DNA of 64,000 bases, taken from Wenzhouxiangella limi. GTDB taxonomy: Bacteria > Pseudomonadota > Gammaproteobacteria > Xanthomonadales > Wenzhouxiangellaceae. Positions 1-10,300 of this stretch are shown here, one piece after another. The position numbers and the translations under genes are program-made. The first letter of the stretch is position 1; each line of letters starts with the position of its first letter. The stretch spans positions 155,266-219,265 of the forward strand of contig NZ_JAAGSC010000044.1 in the NCBI RefSeq assembly GCF_010499265.1. The letters run 5' to 3'. The notes beneath the pieces were generated by a model. That model was not told where the DNA came from and searched no databases. It saw only the letters and a program-made list of their open reading frames with translations.

Positions 1-333
1 GTTGCCGAGAGAGCGTTCCAGCTCGGACAGGTCTGACGTCACGGCCGCGGCGTTGACGCTTACCCGGTCACGCGTGATTTCAAGGAAGTCCGCGCGAATC
101 GCGGACAGTTGTCTTTTCAGCCCGAGCAGGGTCTGGCGCAGGCTCGCCCGGGCGTGGGCCCTGAACTTGCCTGGCCACAACAGCTGGCTGAGCCGCTCCC
201 GATCCATGGCTGAGCCGGGGCTGAGGCAAAGCATGCCAAGCAACGCCTGGGGTCGCTTTCCGCTGATGACAATTTCAGTCCCATCCGGTGCGAAGAGACG
301 AAAGTTGCCGAACAGTGAGGCCCGCAGCCTCAA
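1..333 (-). CDS. BTAD/SARP-type winged-helix transcriptional regulator, N-terminal part (runs off the window)
   Basis: The reverse strand encodes 111 codons of a protein whose N-terminus matches the OmpR-like winged helix of SARP/BTAD-type activators: it opens LRLRASLFGNFRLFAPDG and continues through RERLSQLLW and ARASLRQTLLGLKRQL, the usual signature of this DNA-binding domain. The rest of the protein, probably a BTAD/TPR or other sensory part, lies beyond position 1. No in-frame ATG exists. The frame is open to about 430, with GTG at 405 and TTG at 333; I chose TTG at 333 because family members begin right at this strand. A strong Shine-Dalgarno (AGGGAG, 357-362) instead serves an out-of-frame ATG at 350, whose stop overlaps this TTG. 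Domain assignment is fairly secure; the target genes are unknown. Confidence 0.7.
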   Translation of the reverse strand, partial: MRLRASLFGNFRLFAPDGTEIVISGKRPQALLGMLCLSPGSAMDRERLSQLLWPGKFRAHARASLRQTLLGLKRQLSAIRADFLEITRDRVSVNAAAVTSDLSELERSLGN

Positions 334-350
334 TCGAACGGGTTTTGCAT
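330..350 (-). other. possible 6-codon leader mini-ORF coupled to the BTAD-type regulator
   Basis: ATG at 350 sits 6 nt after AGGGAG and encodes MQNPFD before TGA (332-330). The stop overlaps the TTG (333-331) that fits the regulator's expected N-terminus. This is the arrangement expected if ribosomes reinitiate on TTG. A sequencing error or a different true start could also explain it. Confidence 0.35.
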
Positions 351-415
351 GCTGTTCTCCCTGATCAAAGCAGCCTCGGAAGTCGATCGCGCAAGAACAC
401 GGCACGACGTCAGGC

Positions 416-431
416 TGTGATCGATCTCACA
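416..431. promoter_or_regulatory. CRP/Clp/Vfr-type binding site
   Basis: TGTGATCGATCTCACA is a perfect TGTGA-N6-TCACA palindrome, the consensus for CRP-family regulators (CRP, Vfr, Xanthomonas Clp). It lies immediately after a putative -10 hexamer for the minus-strand regulator, so it would cover the start of transcription. That position suggests repression, but this is inference. Confidence 0.55.
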
Positions 432-459
432 GTATAGAACGCACCCCTGCCTGAACCAA
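431..459 (-). promoter_or_regulatory. putative sigma-70 promoter for the BTAD-type regulator
   Basis: On the minus strand TTGGTT (459-454) and TATACT (436-431) are separated by 17 nt. The -10 matches 5 of 6 consensus bases and the -35 only 3 of 6. It lies between the rnhB stop and the regulator start. Confidence 0.4.
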
Positions 460-482
460 GTCCTGGAAGAACGGGGCGGTGA

Positions 483-1397
483 TCAGCCGGTTGAAAGCAG
501 CCTGATGACCATTTGAGCCTGCGGTGCTTCGACGCGCATGCCGTCGTATCGGCTGAATGGTCCAGTACCCGTTTCGGGCTTTCCGCCGTCGTGGTAGCCG
601 ATCGCCCGGAATGTCCAGCAGCCTCGCAGGTTCTTGACCAAGCCAATATGACGTCCGCGACGGTCGAACACGGCGTACAGATCATTGCGCAGGAAAAACA
701 GGTCCAGCCCGTCGGCTGAGGCGGCGTCTTGGACGGGCTCGAAACGGAAGCGCTGCCAGGCCGTTGCCATGGGCGAAAAAATCGTGTTCACCGGCGCGAA
801 ACTCCGGCGGTGGTGCTCGGTGGGTCCCTTGCGCAGCAGGCCAAGGTAGTGGGCGTCAGTGCCGTAGCCGACATTGGTATGCCAGCCGTAATCCGGAAAG
901 CGGCCGGCGAGCTCGCGCATCATCCGGTCGCGCGTGACCTTGGCTACTACCGAAGCAGCAGCGATCGACAGCGAACGGCGATCGCCCTTGACGATGGCCT
1001 CGACATTGCAGCCCAGCGCCGGCTTTGATCGACCATCCACCAGCGCGTGATCCGGCGATGCCGGCAAGGCCTCGAAAGCGCGCTTCATTGCCAGCAGGTC
1101 GGCGTGGTGGATGTTGAGCGTGTCGATCTCTTCGACCGACGCCATGCCGACGCCAACCTGGGCAATATCCTGAATGCGCCGGAAGAAATCTTCGCGTTTT
1201 TCGGCCGAGAGGAGTTTCGAGTCGGTCAAGCCGCGGAGCGCAGTCGGTTTCGGACCCGGTGGCAGGACCACCGCCGCGGCCACGACCGGACCGGCCAGCG
1301 GCGCGCAGCCGGCCTCGTCAATGCCGCATACGCGTCCGTCGCTGCGGCGCTCGAGGTTCAGCGTGGGCCATCGCGGGAGGGACGATCGAGAGGTCAT
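483..1397 (-). CDS. rnhB: ribonuclease HII with altered GRG motif and C-terminal extension
   Basis: Removes RNA from RNA-DNA hybrids and nicks at single ribonucleotides in DNA. The four acidic catalytic positions are visible (D27, E28, D121 in ALVDG, D139 in VKGD) together with GYGT around 177-180. The motif after DEA, normally GRG and used to read the ribonucleotide-DNA junction, is G30-C31-A32 here. The RNase HII fold should end near residue 208, yet the protein has 304 residues; residues 209-304 form an extra domain I do not recognise. The start at 1397 is chosen because the frame upstream is proline-rich and unlike family N-termini. Neighbours are rplU-rpmA (divergent) and a regulator (downstream). 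Assignment is secure; whether junction recognition is intact is not. Confidence 0.9.
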   Translation of the reverse strand: MTSRSSLPRWPTLNLERRSDGRVCGIDEAGCAPLAGPVVAAAVVLPPGPKPTALRGLTDSKLLSAEKREDFFRRIQDIAQVGVGMASVEEIDTLNIHHADLLAMKRAFEALPASPDHALVDGRSKPALGCNVEAIVKGDRRSLSIAAASVVAKVTRDRMMRELAGRFPDYGWHTNVGYGTDAHYLGLLRKGPTEHHRRSFAPVNTIFSPMATAWQRFRFEPVQDAASADGLDLFFLRNDLYAVFDRRGRHIGLVKNLRGCWTFRAIGYHDGGKPETGTGPFSRYDGMRVEAPQAQMVIRLLSTG

Positions 1398-1474
1398 GGC
1401 GTCATTATGGCGCGTCCAGCAAGGGCAAGCCGGCAATAAATTTGGTCTCATGGGCGAATGCACGGCCTAAATAA

Positions 1475-1503
1475 TTGACCTGGTGCCCGTCATCCGGTAA
1501 TAT
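1475..1503 (+). promoter_or_regulatory. sigma-70 promoter for rplU-rpmA
   Basis: TTGACC (1475-1480) and TAATAT (1498-1503) are separated by exactly 17 nt, about 40 nt upstream of the rplU start. Hexamers and spacing are near consensus. Confidence 0.65.
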
Positions 1504-1544
1504 TTCCGCTCTTTGCTGAAGCACTTTCATCTGGAGCACGCATC

Positions 1545-1856
1545 ATGTACGCGGTATTTACCACCGGCGGCAAGCAGTACCGGGCAGCGGAAGGCGACGT
1601 CCTTCGCGTCGAAAAGCTGGACGCCGACAAGGGCGCGACCGTCGAAATCAACCAGGTTCTGATGGTTGGTGAAGGCGAGGATGTGCGTATTGGCACGCCC
1701 AACCTGGAAGGCGGCAAGGTCACGGCCGAGGTGGTCGATCATGGCCGCGGCGACAAAATCCGGATCATCAAGTTCCGGCGCCGCAAGCACCACATGAAGC
1801 AGATGGGCCACCGCCAGTATTACACTGAACTCAAGATCACCGGAATTGAGGGCTAA
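1545..1856 (+). CDS. rplU: 50S ribosomal protein L21
   Basis: Component of the large ribosomal subunit that binds 23S rRNA together with L20. The 103-residue length is normal. The N-terminus [13 protein letters not shown] and the C-terminal [16 protein letters not shown] segment are characteristic of L21. GGAG about 10 nt upstream supports the ATG. It is followed after 5 nt by rpmA and preceded by a good sigma-70 promoter, the standard rplU-rpmA transcription unit. Confidence 0.98.
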   Translation: MYAVFTTGGKQYRAAEGDVLRVEKLDADKGATVEINQVLMVGEGEDVRIGTPNLEGGKVTAEVVDHGRGDKIRIIKFRRRKHHMKQMGHRQYYTELKITGIEG

Positions 1857-1861
1857 AGACG

Positions 1862-2122
1862 ATGGCACATAAAAAGGCAGGCGGCTCGACACGCAACGGC
1901 CGCGACTCCAATCCGAAATACCTGGGCGTCAAGCGCTACGGCGGTGAGCACGTGCTGGCCGGGAATATCCTGGTTCGCCAGCGCGGCACCCGGTTCCATG
2001 CCGGCGACAACGTCAAGGTCGGCCGCGATCACACCCTGTTTGCGCTGGCCGAAGGCAAGGTAACGTTCGAGCAGCGCGGCAAGCCGTTGCGCAAGTTCGT
2101 CTCGGTCCAGCCGACCGAATAA
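1862..2122 (+). CDS. rpmA: 50S ribosomal protein L27
   Basis: Large-subunit protein whose N-terminal tail reaches the peptidyl transferase centre. The 86-residue sequence starts [16 protein letters not shown], the standard L27 N-terminus without a leader extension (a pre-peptide is found in Firmicutes). It lies 5 nt after rplU and is closed by a strong intrinsic terminator. Confidence 0.98.
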   Translation: MAHKKAGGSTRNGRDSNPKYLGVKRYGGEHVLAGNILVRQRGTRFHAGDNVKVGRDHTLFALAEGKVTFEQRGKPLRKFVSVQPTE

Positions 2123-2146
2123 GCGGTTGCGCTCAATGCGTTGACG

Positions 2147-2178
2147 AAAAAAGCCGGCCGGTGGGCCGGCTTTTTGTT
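2147..2178 (+). terminator. intrinsic terminator of rplU-rpmA
   Basis: An 8-bp GC stem (AGCCGGCC 2152-2159, GGCCGGCT 2164-2171) with a GGTG loop is followed by TTTTGTTT. The A-run upstream would also give a T-run on the other strand. Confidence 0.9.
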
Positions 2179-2190
2179 TGGGCTTGCTTT

Positions 2191-2258
2191 ACCGCGGATG
2201 AACGCAGATGAACGCGGATTTCGCTTTTCATCTGCGTTAATCTGCGTTCATCCGCGGT
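2191..2258. repeat. long imperfect palindrome of the CCGCGGATGAACGCAGAT type
   Basis: Left arm 2191-2219 and right arm 2230-2258 pair at 27 of 29 positions around a 10-nt loop; the outer 19 bp (ACCGCGGATGAACGCAGAT) are perfect. The arms consist of the degenerate unit GAACGC(A/G)GAT. From memory this motif is scattered through intergenic regions of many proteobacteria. It fills the gap between the rpmA terminator and obgE. Confidence 0.75.
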
Positions 2259-2277
2259 CAAATCTCTCTTCGCCTAA

Positions 2278-5263
<2,986 letters not shown>

Positions 5264-5326
5264 CCGCAGCATCGGCCCACGCCCGGGTTCATGGCATCCT
5301 CGACAGTGGCATGGGATAATGCCGCC

Positions 5327-6334
5327 ATGGATGAACAAGCCCGTATTCCAATTGCCGTGAAAAGTGGCCACAAGGTCACCAAGCCTCAGGGGTATACCGC
5401 CATCCTCGACGGCATCAAGGCGCGCCCGAACGCGCAGCCGACGCCGATCGGCCGCAAACCCGCCTGGCTGCGCGCCCGTTTGCCGGTGGCCGGCAGCAAG
5501 TACGAGGCCGTCAAGCGCAATGTGAACGAGCATCGCCTGGCCACGGTCTGCCAGGAATCGAAGTGTCCGAACATCGGCGAGTGCTGGTCCAATGGTGTGG
5601 CCACCATCATGCTGATGGGCGATGTGTGCACCCGCGCCTGTCGCTTCTGTTCGGTCGATACCGGTAATCCGCGAGGCTGGCTGGATGCTGACGAGCCGGC
5701 CAACTCGGCCGAATCGGTCCGCCTGATGGACCTGAAATACGTGGTCCTCACCTCGGTGGACCGCGACGACCTCGCCGACGGCGGAGCCGGGCATTACGCG
5801 GCCTGCGTGCGCGAGATCAAGCGGGTCAACCCCGGCACGGCGGTCGAAGCCCTGACCCCGGATTTCCAGGGCCGGCCGGCGTGCGTGGAGACCGTGGTGG
5901 ATTCCGGTCTGGATGTTTTTGCCCAGAACGTCGAGACCGTGCGGCGCCTGACCCATCCGGTGCGCGATCCGCGCGCCGGATACCGTCAGACCCTGGACGT
6001 ACTGGCCCATGCCAAGCGGCACCGGCCCGGCGTTTTGACAAAGACCAGCCTGATGGTCGGCCTGGGAGAGAGTATGGAAGAACTGGTCGAAACCATGGAC
6101 GATTTGCGCACCATCGGCGTGGATATCGTGACGTTTGGCCAGTACCTGCGGCCCACCATCAACCACCTGCCCGTGGCCCGCTACGTCACACCCGAAGAGT
6201 TCGCCGAACTGCGGCGAATCGGTCTGGCCAAGGGTTTTCTCGAAGTCGTGTCCGGGCCGCTGGTGCGCTCCAGTTACCGCGCCGACCGGGTGTTCGAAAA
6301 GAACAACTGCGGCCTGGACGAGAGCCTGGCCTGA
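5327..6334 (+). CDS. lipA: lipoyl synthase
   Basis: Radical SAM enzyme that inserts two sulfurs into protein-bound octanoyl chains to form lipoyl groups. The auxiliary cluster cysteines are C75, C80 and C86; the radical SAM cluster is C101-x3-C105-x2-C108 (CTRACRFC); the conserved RSSY motif is at 314-317. The 335-residue length is normal. ATG at 5327 is preferred over 5291 because the extra residues do not look like family sequence. lipB is not adjacent, unlike many gammaproteobacteria. Confidence 0.97.
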   Translation: MDEQARIPIAVKSGHKVTKPQGYTAILDGIKARPNAQPTPIGRKPAWLRARLPVAGSKYEAVKRNVNEHRLATVCQESKCPNIGECWSNGVATIMLMGDVCTRACRFCSVDTGNPRGWLDADEPANSAESVRLMDLKYVVLTSVDRDDLADGGAGHYAACVREIKRVNPGTAVEALTPDFQGRPACVETVVDSGLDVFAQNVETVRRLTHPVRDPRAGYRQTLDVLAHAKRHRPGVLTKTSLMVGLGESMEELVETMDDLRTIGVDIVTFGQYLRPTINHLPVARYVTPEEFAELRRIGLAKGFLEVVSGPLVRSSYRADRVFEKNNCGLDESLA

Positions 6335-6349
6335 ACGGAACTTCCGGCC

Positions 6350-6733
6350 ATGGCGACACGCCTGACTCAAAGCGAGCGGGAAAAATACCTGGCCAGCATC
6401 GGCGCGGTGCTGGATCAGCAGGCTCGTCGACAACAGACCCTGACCTATCTGGAATTGGCCGACGCGGTGGCCATGCCGGGTCCGCAGCGTATCCATCGCG
6501 TTACCCGCCTGCTGGAGATTCTGATGCAGCGCGATGCCACGGCAGGCCGACCGATCCGTTCGGCGTTGGCCGTCAGTCGCGTGGGCCAAGGGCTGCCGGC
6601 CGCCGGGTTCTTTGATCGCGCCGCTCGCCTGGGCTTGTTCGACGGCAAGGATCCGGCTGGTTTCCATCGCCGCCAGTTGGAAGCCCTGTTCGCCGGTGCC
6701 GGGTCGGCTCGGGTTTCACCGGTTGAGTTGTGA
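6350..6733 (+). CDS. conserved hypothetical protein (127 aa)
   Basis: A soluble protein with no signal peptide or membrane segment. The N-terminal half (to about residue 70) contains LTYLELADAVAMPGPQRIHRVTRLLEILM, which resembles a small winged-helix or MGMT-like fold, followed by ASP/GLY-rich text GLPAAGFFDRAARLGLFDG. I recall similar short proteins of unknown function in other proteobacteria but cannot name a family. It starts 15 nt after lipA, so it is probably co-transcribed. Confidence 0.7.
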   Translation: MATRLTQSEREKYLASIGAVLDQQARRQQTLTYLELADAVAMPGPQRIHRVTRLLEILMQRDATAGRPIRSALAVSRVGQGLPAAGFFDRAARLGLFDGKDPAGFHRRQLEALFAGAGSARVSPVEL

Positions 6734-6741
6734 GCTCACAA
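6728..6741. promoter_or_regulatory. 14-bp perfect palindrome upstream of the EAL-like gene
   Basis: TTGTGAGCTCACAA overlaps the stop codon of the preceding gene and lies about 100 nt upstream of the next start. It could be an operator. The half-sites resemble those of CRP, but the 2-nt spacing does not fit. Confidence 0.3.
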
Positions 6742-6839
6742 AGATGGTACGCTCGGGAGCGGAAGGCTGGTCGGCTGCGCGCACGGGGAGCGGCGAGGCC
6801 GGACCGGCGACGACGCCGCTCTTTATTCTTGGTGCGTGA

Positions 6840-8084
6840 ATGAAGCTTGAGGAGTTCATTTCTGAGCTGGTCTCGGCCTATGAGTCGTTTACCAGCAGCG
6901 ACCGGGACGCGCCCTCGGGCTGCTTCTGTCTGATGCTCGATCACTGGGATCGATTGCGGGGGCAGCATGGTTACCGCGGCCTGCTCGAAGTCCTGCGCCA
7001 GTTCTTCGATCTGGTCGACAAGCACCTGGATGTCGAGGTCTGCGTGACCCGACTCAATGAGCGCTGCATCGTGGGATTGTTGCCCCACAGCTCGGTCCGG
7101 ACGACCGAAAAGCAGATGGCGAAGCTGTTCAAGCTGCTGGCAGAGTCCACTTTTGACGTCCGTAAAGAATCGCTGGCGGTCTCGGTAACGCTGGGCTACG
7201 TCGAGTTCGATCACCGTTTTACCGACGCCGACCGCCTGCTGCTCAGCCTGGTGCGCGGGACGGAAAAGACCTCGGCGGCCGGTGGCAACGAGATTCGTCA
7301 GATCAAGCCGGATGTTTCGGCCGACCAGGCGTCCGGCAGCGATCGCCAGATGCTCGGTTTGCTGATGGAGTCCTTGCGCAAGGACGCTATCAAGGTCCTG
7401 TTCCAGCCGATCATGGCAACGGCCAGCGAACCCGCCCAGAGCTTTCAGGCCCTGCCCCGACTTGTGGCCGCCGACGGGTCCCTGATTGCGGCTGCGGCGT
7501 TCATTTCGCCTGCGCGCGAGGCGGGCGTGCTCGCTACCCTGGACCGCTGGATGATCAGCCACTGCGCCAACCTGCTGGCCAACGAGTACCAGTTCTTGCC
7601 GATCAGGCTGTTTCTCAGTCAGGGCGATAGTTTGATCCAGCAGCCGGAACGACGGGACTGGCTGGAGAAGCTGACCGAAAAGAACCGATCCCTGTCGGGC
7701 AAGCTTGCGCTGGATTTCGCCTTGCCCGATGTGTTGGGCAACATCAAGGGCGCACGCGAATTGTTTGTTCTGCTGGACCGGCTGGGGATCGAAATCTGTG
7801 TCTCCCAGGTTGACGAGCACAGCCGCTGGGACCTGCTGGTCGACGAGCTTCCGGCCGATTTCATCAAGATGTCCCCGGGGTTCGTGCGGCGACTGGCCGA
7901 GGAGGAAACGCTGGAGCACGCTTTTCGCAAAGCCAGCACTCCGGCCCGCGAGCGCGGTGCCAAAATCATCATGCCCATGGTCGAGGATGCGGGCATGGCC
8001 GCCAATCTGTGGCGTGTGGGCGCCGATTACATGCAGGGGTTCATGATCCAGGAAGCCCAGGACAAGATCGACCTCGGCGACTGA
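6840..8084 (+). CDS. degenerate GGDEF-EAL protein, likely c-di-GMP receptor rather than enzyme
   Basis: Residues 1 to about 150 have the outline of a GGDEF domain, but the signature position reads RLNERCIVGLL, so no active site remains. Residues from about 165 to 410 follow the EAL fold (FQPI, LDRWMI, LFVLLDRLGIEICVSQVD, DFIKMSPGFVRRL, MPMVEDAGMAANLWRVGADYMQG), yet EAL is replaced by QAL and the DDFGTG loop, catalytic lysine and second glutamate region are not conserved. This pattern matches FimX-like effectors that bind c-di-GMP or act as scaffolds. There are no membrane segments. It is preceded by about 100 nt that contain a palindrome. Dual-domain degeneration is visible; the signalling role is inferred. 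Confidence 0.82.
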   Translation: MKLEEFISELVSAYESFTSSDRDAPSGCFCLMLDHWDRLRGQHGYRGLLEVLRQFFDLVDKHLDVEVCVTRLNERCIVGLLPHSSVRTTEKQMAKLFKLLAESTFDVRKESLAVSVTLGYVEFDHRFTDADRLLLSLVRGTEKTSAAGGNEIRQIKPDVSADQASGSDRQMLGLLMESLRKDAIKVLFQPIMATASEPAQSFQALPRLVAADGSLIAAAAFISPAREAGVLATLDRWMISHCANLLANEYQFLPIRLFLSQGDSLIQQPERRDWLEKLTEKNRSLSGKLALDFALPDVLGNIKGARELFVLLDRLGIEICVSQVDEHSRWDLLVDELPADFIKMSPGFVRRLAEEETLEHAFRKASTPARERGAKIIMPMVEDAGMAANLWRVGADYMQGFMIQEAQDKIDLGD

Positions 8085-8103
8085 ACGGTCGACCGCGTTG
8101 CGG

Positions 8104-8658
8104 TCAGTTCAGCGGCAGCCGGGCCAGCATCACGCCAGTATCCACGTCGCTGGGGCCGAGATGGAAACCCATTTTCCGCATCAGATCCAGCATCGGCCGG
8201 TTTTCGGCGAGGATGAATCCATACATTGCCTTCAGACCCTGCGTGCGGCACCAGTCAGCCAGTTGCCCGACCAGGTAGCGGCCCAGCCCGAAGCGTCGAA
8301 TTTCACGTCCCAGGATGACGGCAAACTCCGCTTCCTGGCCGTCGTCATCGATGGCGACCCTGGCGACGGCGGCAATCCGGGCTTCAGAGGGGGGCTTGGC
8401 CTCGACCAGCACCAGCGCGAACTCGCTTTCCGGATCGATGCGGCAGAGCCGTTCGGCATACCCTGCGGTCAGCTCGTTGAGCGGATGGAGGAAGCGCATC
8501 CGGATCTCCTGCGGCGTCAGGGTAAGGAAGCCCGCCTGAAGCATCTGCGCATCCGACGGCTGGATGGGACGCATCAGCAGCCTAGTGCCGTCGGTCAGCT
8601 CGATGGCCTGGCACCACGGCCTGCCCAGGGCGTGGCTCGTGAAAGCCGTGCCGCTCAT
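8104..8658 (-). CDS. GNAT-family N-acetyltransferase
   Basis: A 184-residue single-domain acetyltransferase that would transfer acetyl from acetyl-CoA to an unidentified amine. The segment LTDGTRLLMRPIQPSDAQML and the later FGLGRYLVGQLADWCRTQGL (the acetyl-CoA-binding region, RxxGxG-like) resemble the C-terminal GNAT domain of Pat-type protein acetyltransferases, but the NDP-ligase part is absent. Its ATG overlaps the stop of the radical SAM gene (ATGA), so it is the last gene of an eight-gene operon starting near 13.44 kb. Confidence 0.85.
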   Translation of the reverse strand: MSGTAFTSHALGRPWCQAIELTDGTRLLMRPIQPSDAQMLQAGFLTLTPQEIRMRFLHPLNELTAGYAERLCRIDPESEFALVLVEAKPPSEARIAAVARVAIDDDGQEAEFAVILGREIRRFGLGRYLVGQLADWCRTQGLKAMYGFILAENRPMLDLMRKMGFHLGPSDVDTGVMLARLPLN

Positions 8659-9617
8659 CCGGTCAAAGCGCCGCCGCAGCTGGAGCCCTGGCCGGCCGTA
8701 CAGCCATAGCAATGCTCGGCGATGCCGATAGCGCGCGGTGTTTTTCCATCCTCGAGCAGGTCGGCCAGTTGGGTGCGCCGCTTGCTGCCGCCCAGCGGCA
8801 GGCCAAGCATCTGGTTGAAGTCGCAGTCGTACAGAAAGCCCTGGTAGTCCACGCTGATCAGGTTGCGGCACATCACGGCGGCCAGATTGCCGGGCTGGTA
8901 GGCGTTTTTTAGTAGCTTCAGGTAGTCGTCAAACATGCCCTTGGACAGCAGCATCGATCCGAAGCGCTTGATCGGCATGTTGGTGATCGTGAACAGACGA
9001 TTGAAAACCAGCCCGAACTCCTCGCACAGCAGACGCTTGTAGTCGGCCTCCAGCTCATCCTGCGCGGGAGGCAGTTGCGGCCCGAGCGGATTGTAGACCA
9101 GGTTGAGCACCAGCCCGGTGTCGGGCTGGCCGTAGCCGAGCCGGTTGAGCGTGAGCAGCGCGCTGATGGAGGCTTCAAAGACGCCGTTGCCGCGCTGGCT
9201 GTCGACGTTTTCTCTGGAATAACAGGGCAGGGAGGCGATGATCTCGACGCGGTGTCGGGCCAGAAAGTCGCCCACCCATTCGTAGCCCGGCTCTTCCATG
9301 ATGGTCGGATTGAGCCGGTCCAGCACGTGCATACCGCGCGCGCTCGCCTGCTCGACCAGCCAGCGGAAATGCGGATTCATTTCCGGCGAGCCACCGGTCA
9401 GGTCCAGGGTTCGCGCGCCGAAACAATCCGCGACTGCCAGCGCCTGCTCCATGGTGGCCCGATCCATCAGCTCGGTGCGCTTCGGACCTGCCGCGACGTG
9501 GCAATGCAGGCAGCTGAGATTGCAAAGATAGCCCAGGTTCATCTGCAGCGTTTCGATACGCTGTCGCTGGATGGCGGGAAAATCCGATTCCTTCAGCAGC
9601 GGCCAGGTTTCTTTCAT
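8655..9617 (-). CDS. ArsS-like radical SAM/SPASM-type protein
   Basis: The radical SAM cluster motif is C32-x3-C36-x2-C39 (CNLSCLHC), and the C-terminus has a further cysteine cluster (C303, C306, C314 in CYGCTAGQGSSCGG) typical of the family named after arsenosugar-forming ArsS. The 320-residue length fits. In cyanobacteria ArsS attaches a deoxyadenosyl group to dimethylarsenic; no arsM methyltransferase is seen in this window, so the substrate here is open. ATG at 9617 overlaps the stop of the upstream glycosyltransferase gene, supporting this start; longer upstream frames are not family-like. Family is secure, substrate unknown. Confidence 0.88.
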   Translation of the reverse strand: MKETWPLLKESDFPAIQRQRIETLQMNLGYLCNLSCLHCHVAAGPKRTELMDRATMEQALAVADCFGARTLDLTGGSPEMNPHFRWLVEQASARGMHVLDRLNPTIMEEPGYEWVGDFLARHRVEIIASLPCYSRENVDSQRGNGVFEASISALLTLNRLGYGQPDTGLVLNLVYNPLGPQLPPAQDELEADYKRLLCEEFGLVFNRLFTITNMPIKRFGSMLLSKGMFDDYLKLLKNAYQPGNLAAVMCRNLISVDYQGFLYDCDFNQMLGLPLGGSKRRTQLADLLEDGKTPRAIGIAEHCYGCTAGQGSSCGGALTG

Positions 9618-10300
9618 TCGGTTGCAGAACTCCAGGGTAAATTGCTTAAGTGACAGCGCAGCCAATCTATCAGACCGCGCTGGTCCGGATGTGGACAGGA
9701 GAGGGTTTCCAGTTCCTCGATGACGCCGGGCAGGTCCCCGATGTGATCCAGGTCGCAGCGCCTGGCCAGCCAACGCCACTTCAGCGAGGCGCCGGCGGCG
9801 TCCAGAAACTGGTCCAGCACTGTTTCGGTTCCGTAGGCCGGGCGATGCCACAGGGCGGCGGGCAAAGTGCGGTTGGCGCCGATCAGCCAGAAACCGCCGT
9901 CCAGCGCGGGTCCGATCACGCCCCGGTCAGCTTCGCCGTCCAGCCAGCTGCTGGCCGACTGCAGGGCGTTTCGGTCAACCTGCGGCAGGTCCGCGCCGAG
10001 CAGTAGCCCGCGGCCGTGGCGCTGGATCAGGAGGTCGTGGATGGCGTGCATGCGCGCCCCGAGGCCGCCTTCCGGCTGCACCAGGACGGGCAGATCCTGC
10101 CACAGCGGATGCCCAAGCGCGCCCTCCTCGGCGATCGCCCAATATACCGGTCCGACCTCGGCGGCAAGTGCGACCGCGGCGACGGTTCGGGCGCAGCGCA
10201 GGTGGCAGGCCTCGGCCCGCCGTGCGCCGACGGCTGCGGCCAGCCTTGACTTGACCGGCGACAGCCCCGGCGTCTTGACGAAAATGGCGATGGCGGTCAT
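9614..10300 (-). CDS. DUF2064/TIGR04282-type glycosyltransferase
   Basis: A 228-residue nucleotide-diphospho-sugar transferase fold. MTAIAIFVKTPGLSPVKSRL at the N-terminus and LLLGADLPQ and ALDGGFWLIG further on are the family hallmarks. Members commonly sit beside ArsS-like radical SAM enzymes and a TIGR04283 glycosyltransferase, as here. Starts and stops overlap by 4 nt (ATGA) on both sides, so production is translationally coupled. The sugar donor and acceptor are not known. Confidence 0.87.
   Translation of the reverse strand: MTAIAIFVKTPGLSPVKSRLAAAVGARRAEACHLRCARTVAAVALAAEVGPVYWAIAEEGALGHPLWQDLPVLVQPEGGLGARMHAIHDLLIQRHGRGLLLGADLPQVDRNALQSASSWLDGEADRGVIGPALDGGFWLIGANRTLPAALWHRPAYGTETVLDQFLDAAGASLKWRWLARRCDLDHIGDLPGVIEELETLSCPHPDQRGLIDWLRCHLSNLPWSSATE

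Noticed and set aside
2-364. 120-codon plus-strand frame at the left edge
   Set aside because: The opposite strand encodes a recognisable BTAD-type winged helix; the plus-strand text is Ser/Arg-rich shadow.
6728-6741. TTGTGAGCTCACAA as a CRP site
   Set aside because: The spacing between TGTGA and TCACA is 2 nt, not 6.
8655-9617. Naming the radical SAM gene arsS with an arsenosugar role
   Set aside because: The family match is good, but there is no arsM or other arsenic gene in the window; I keep the name descriptive.
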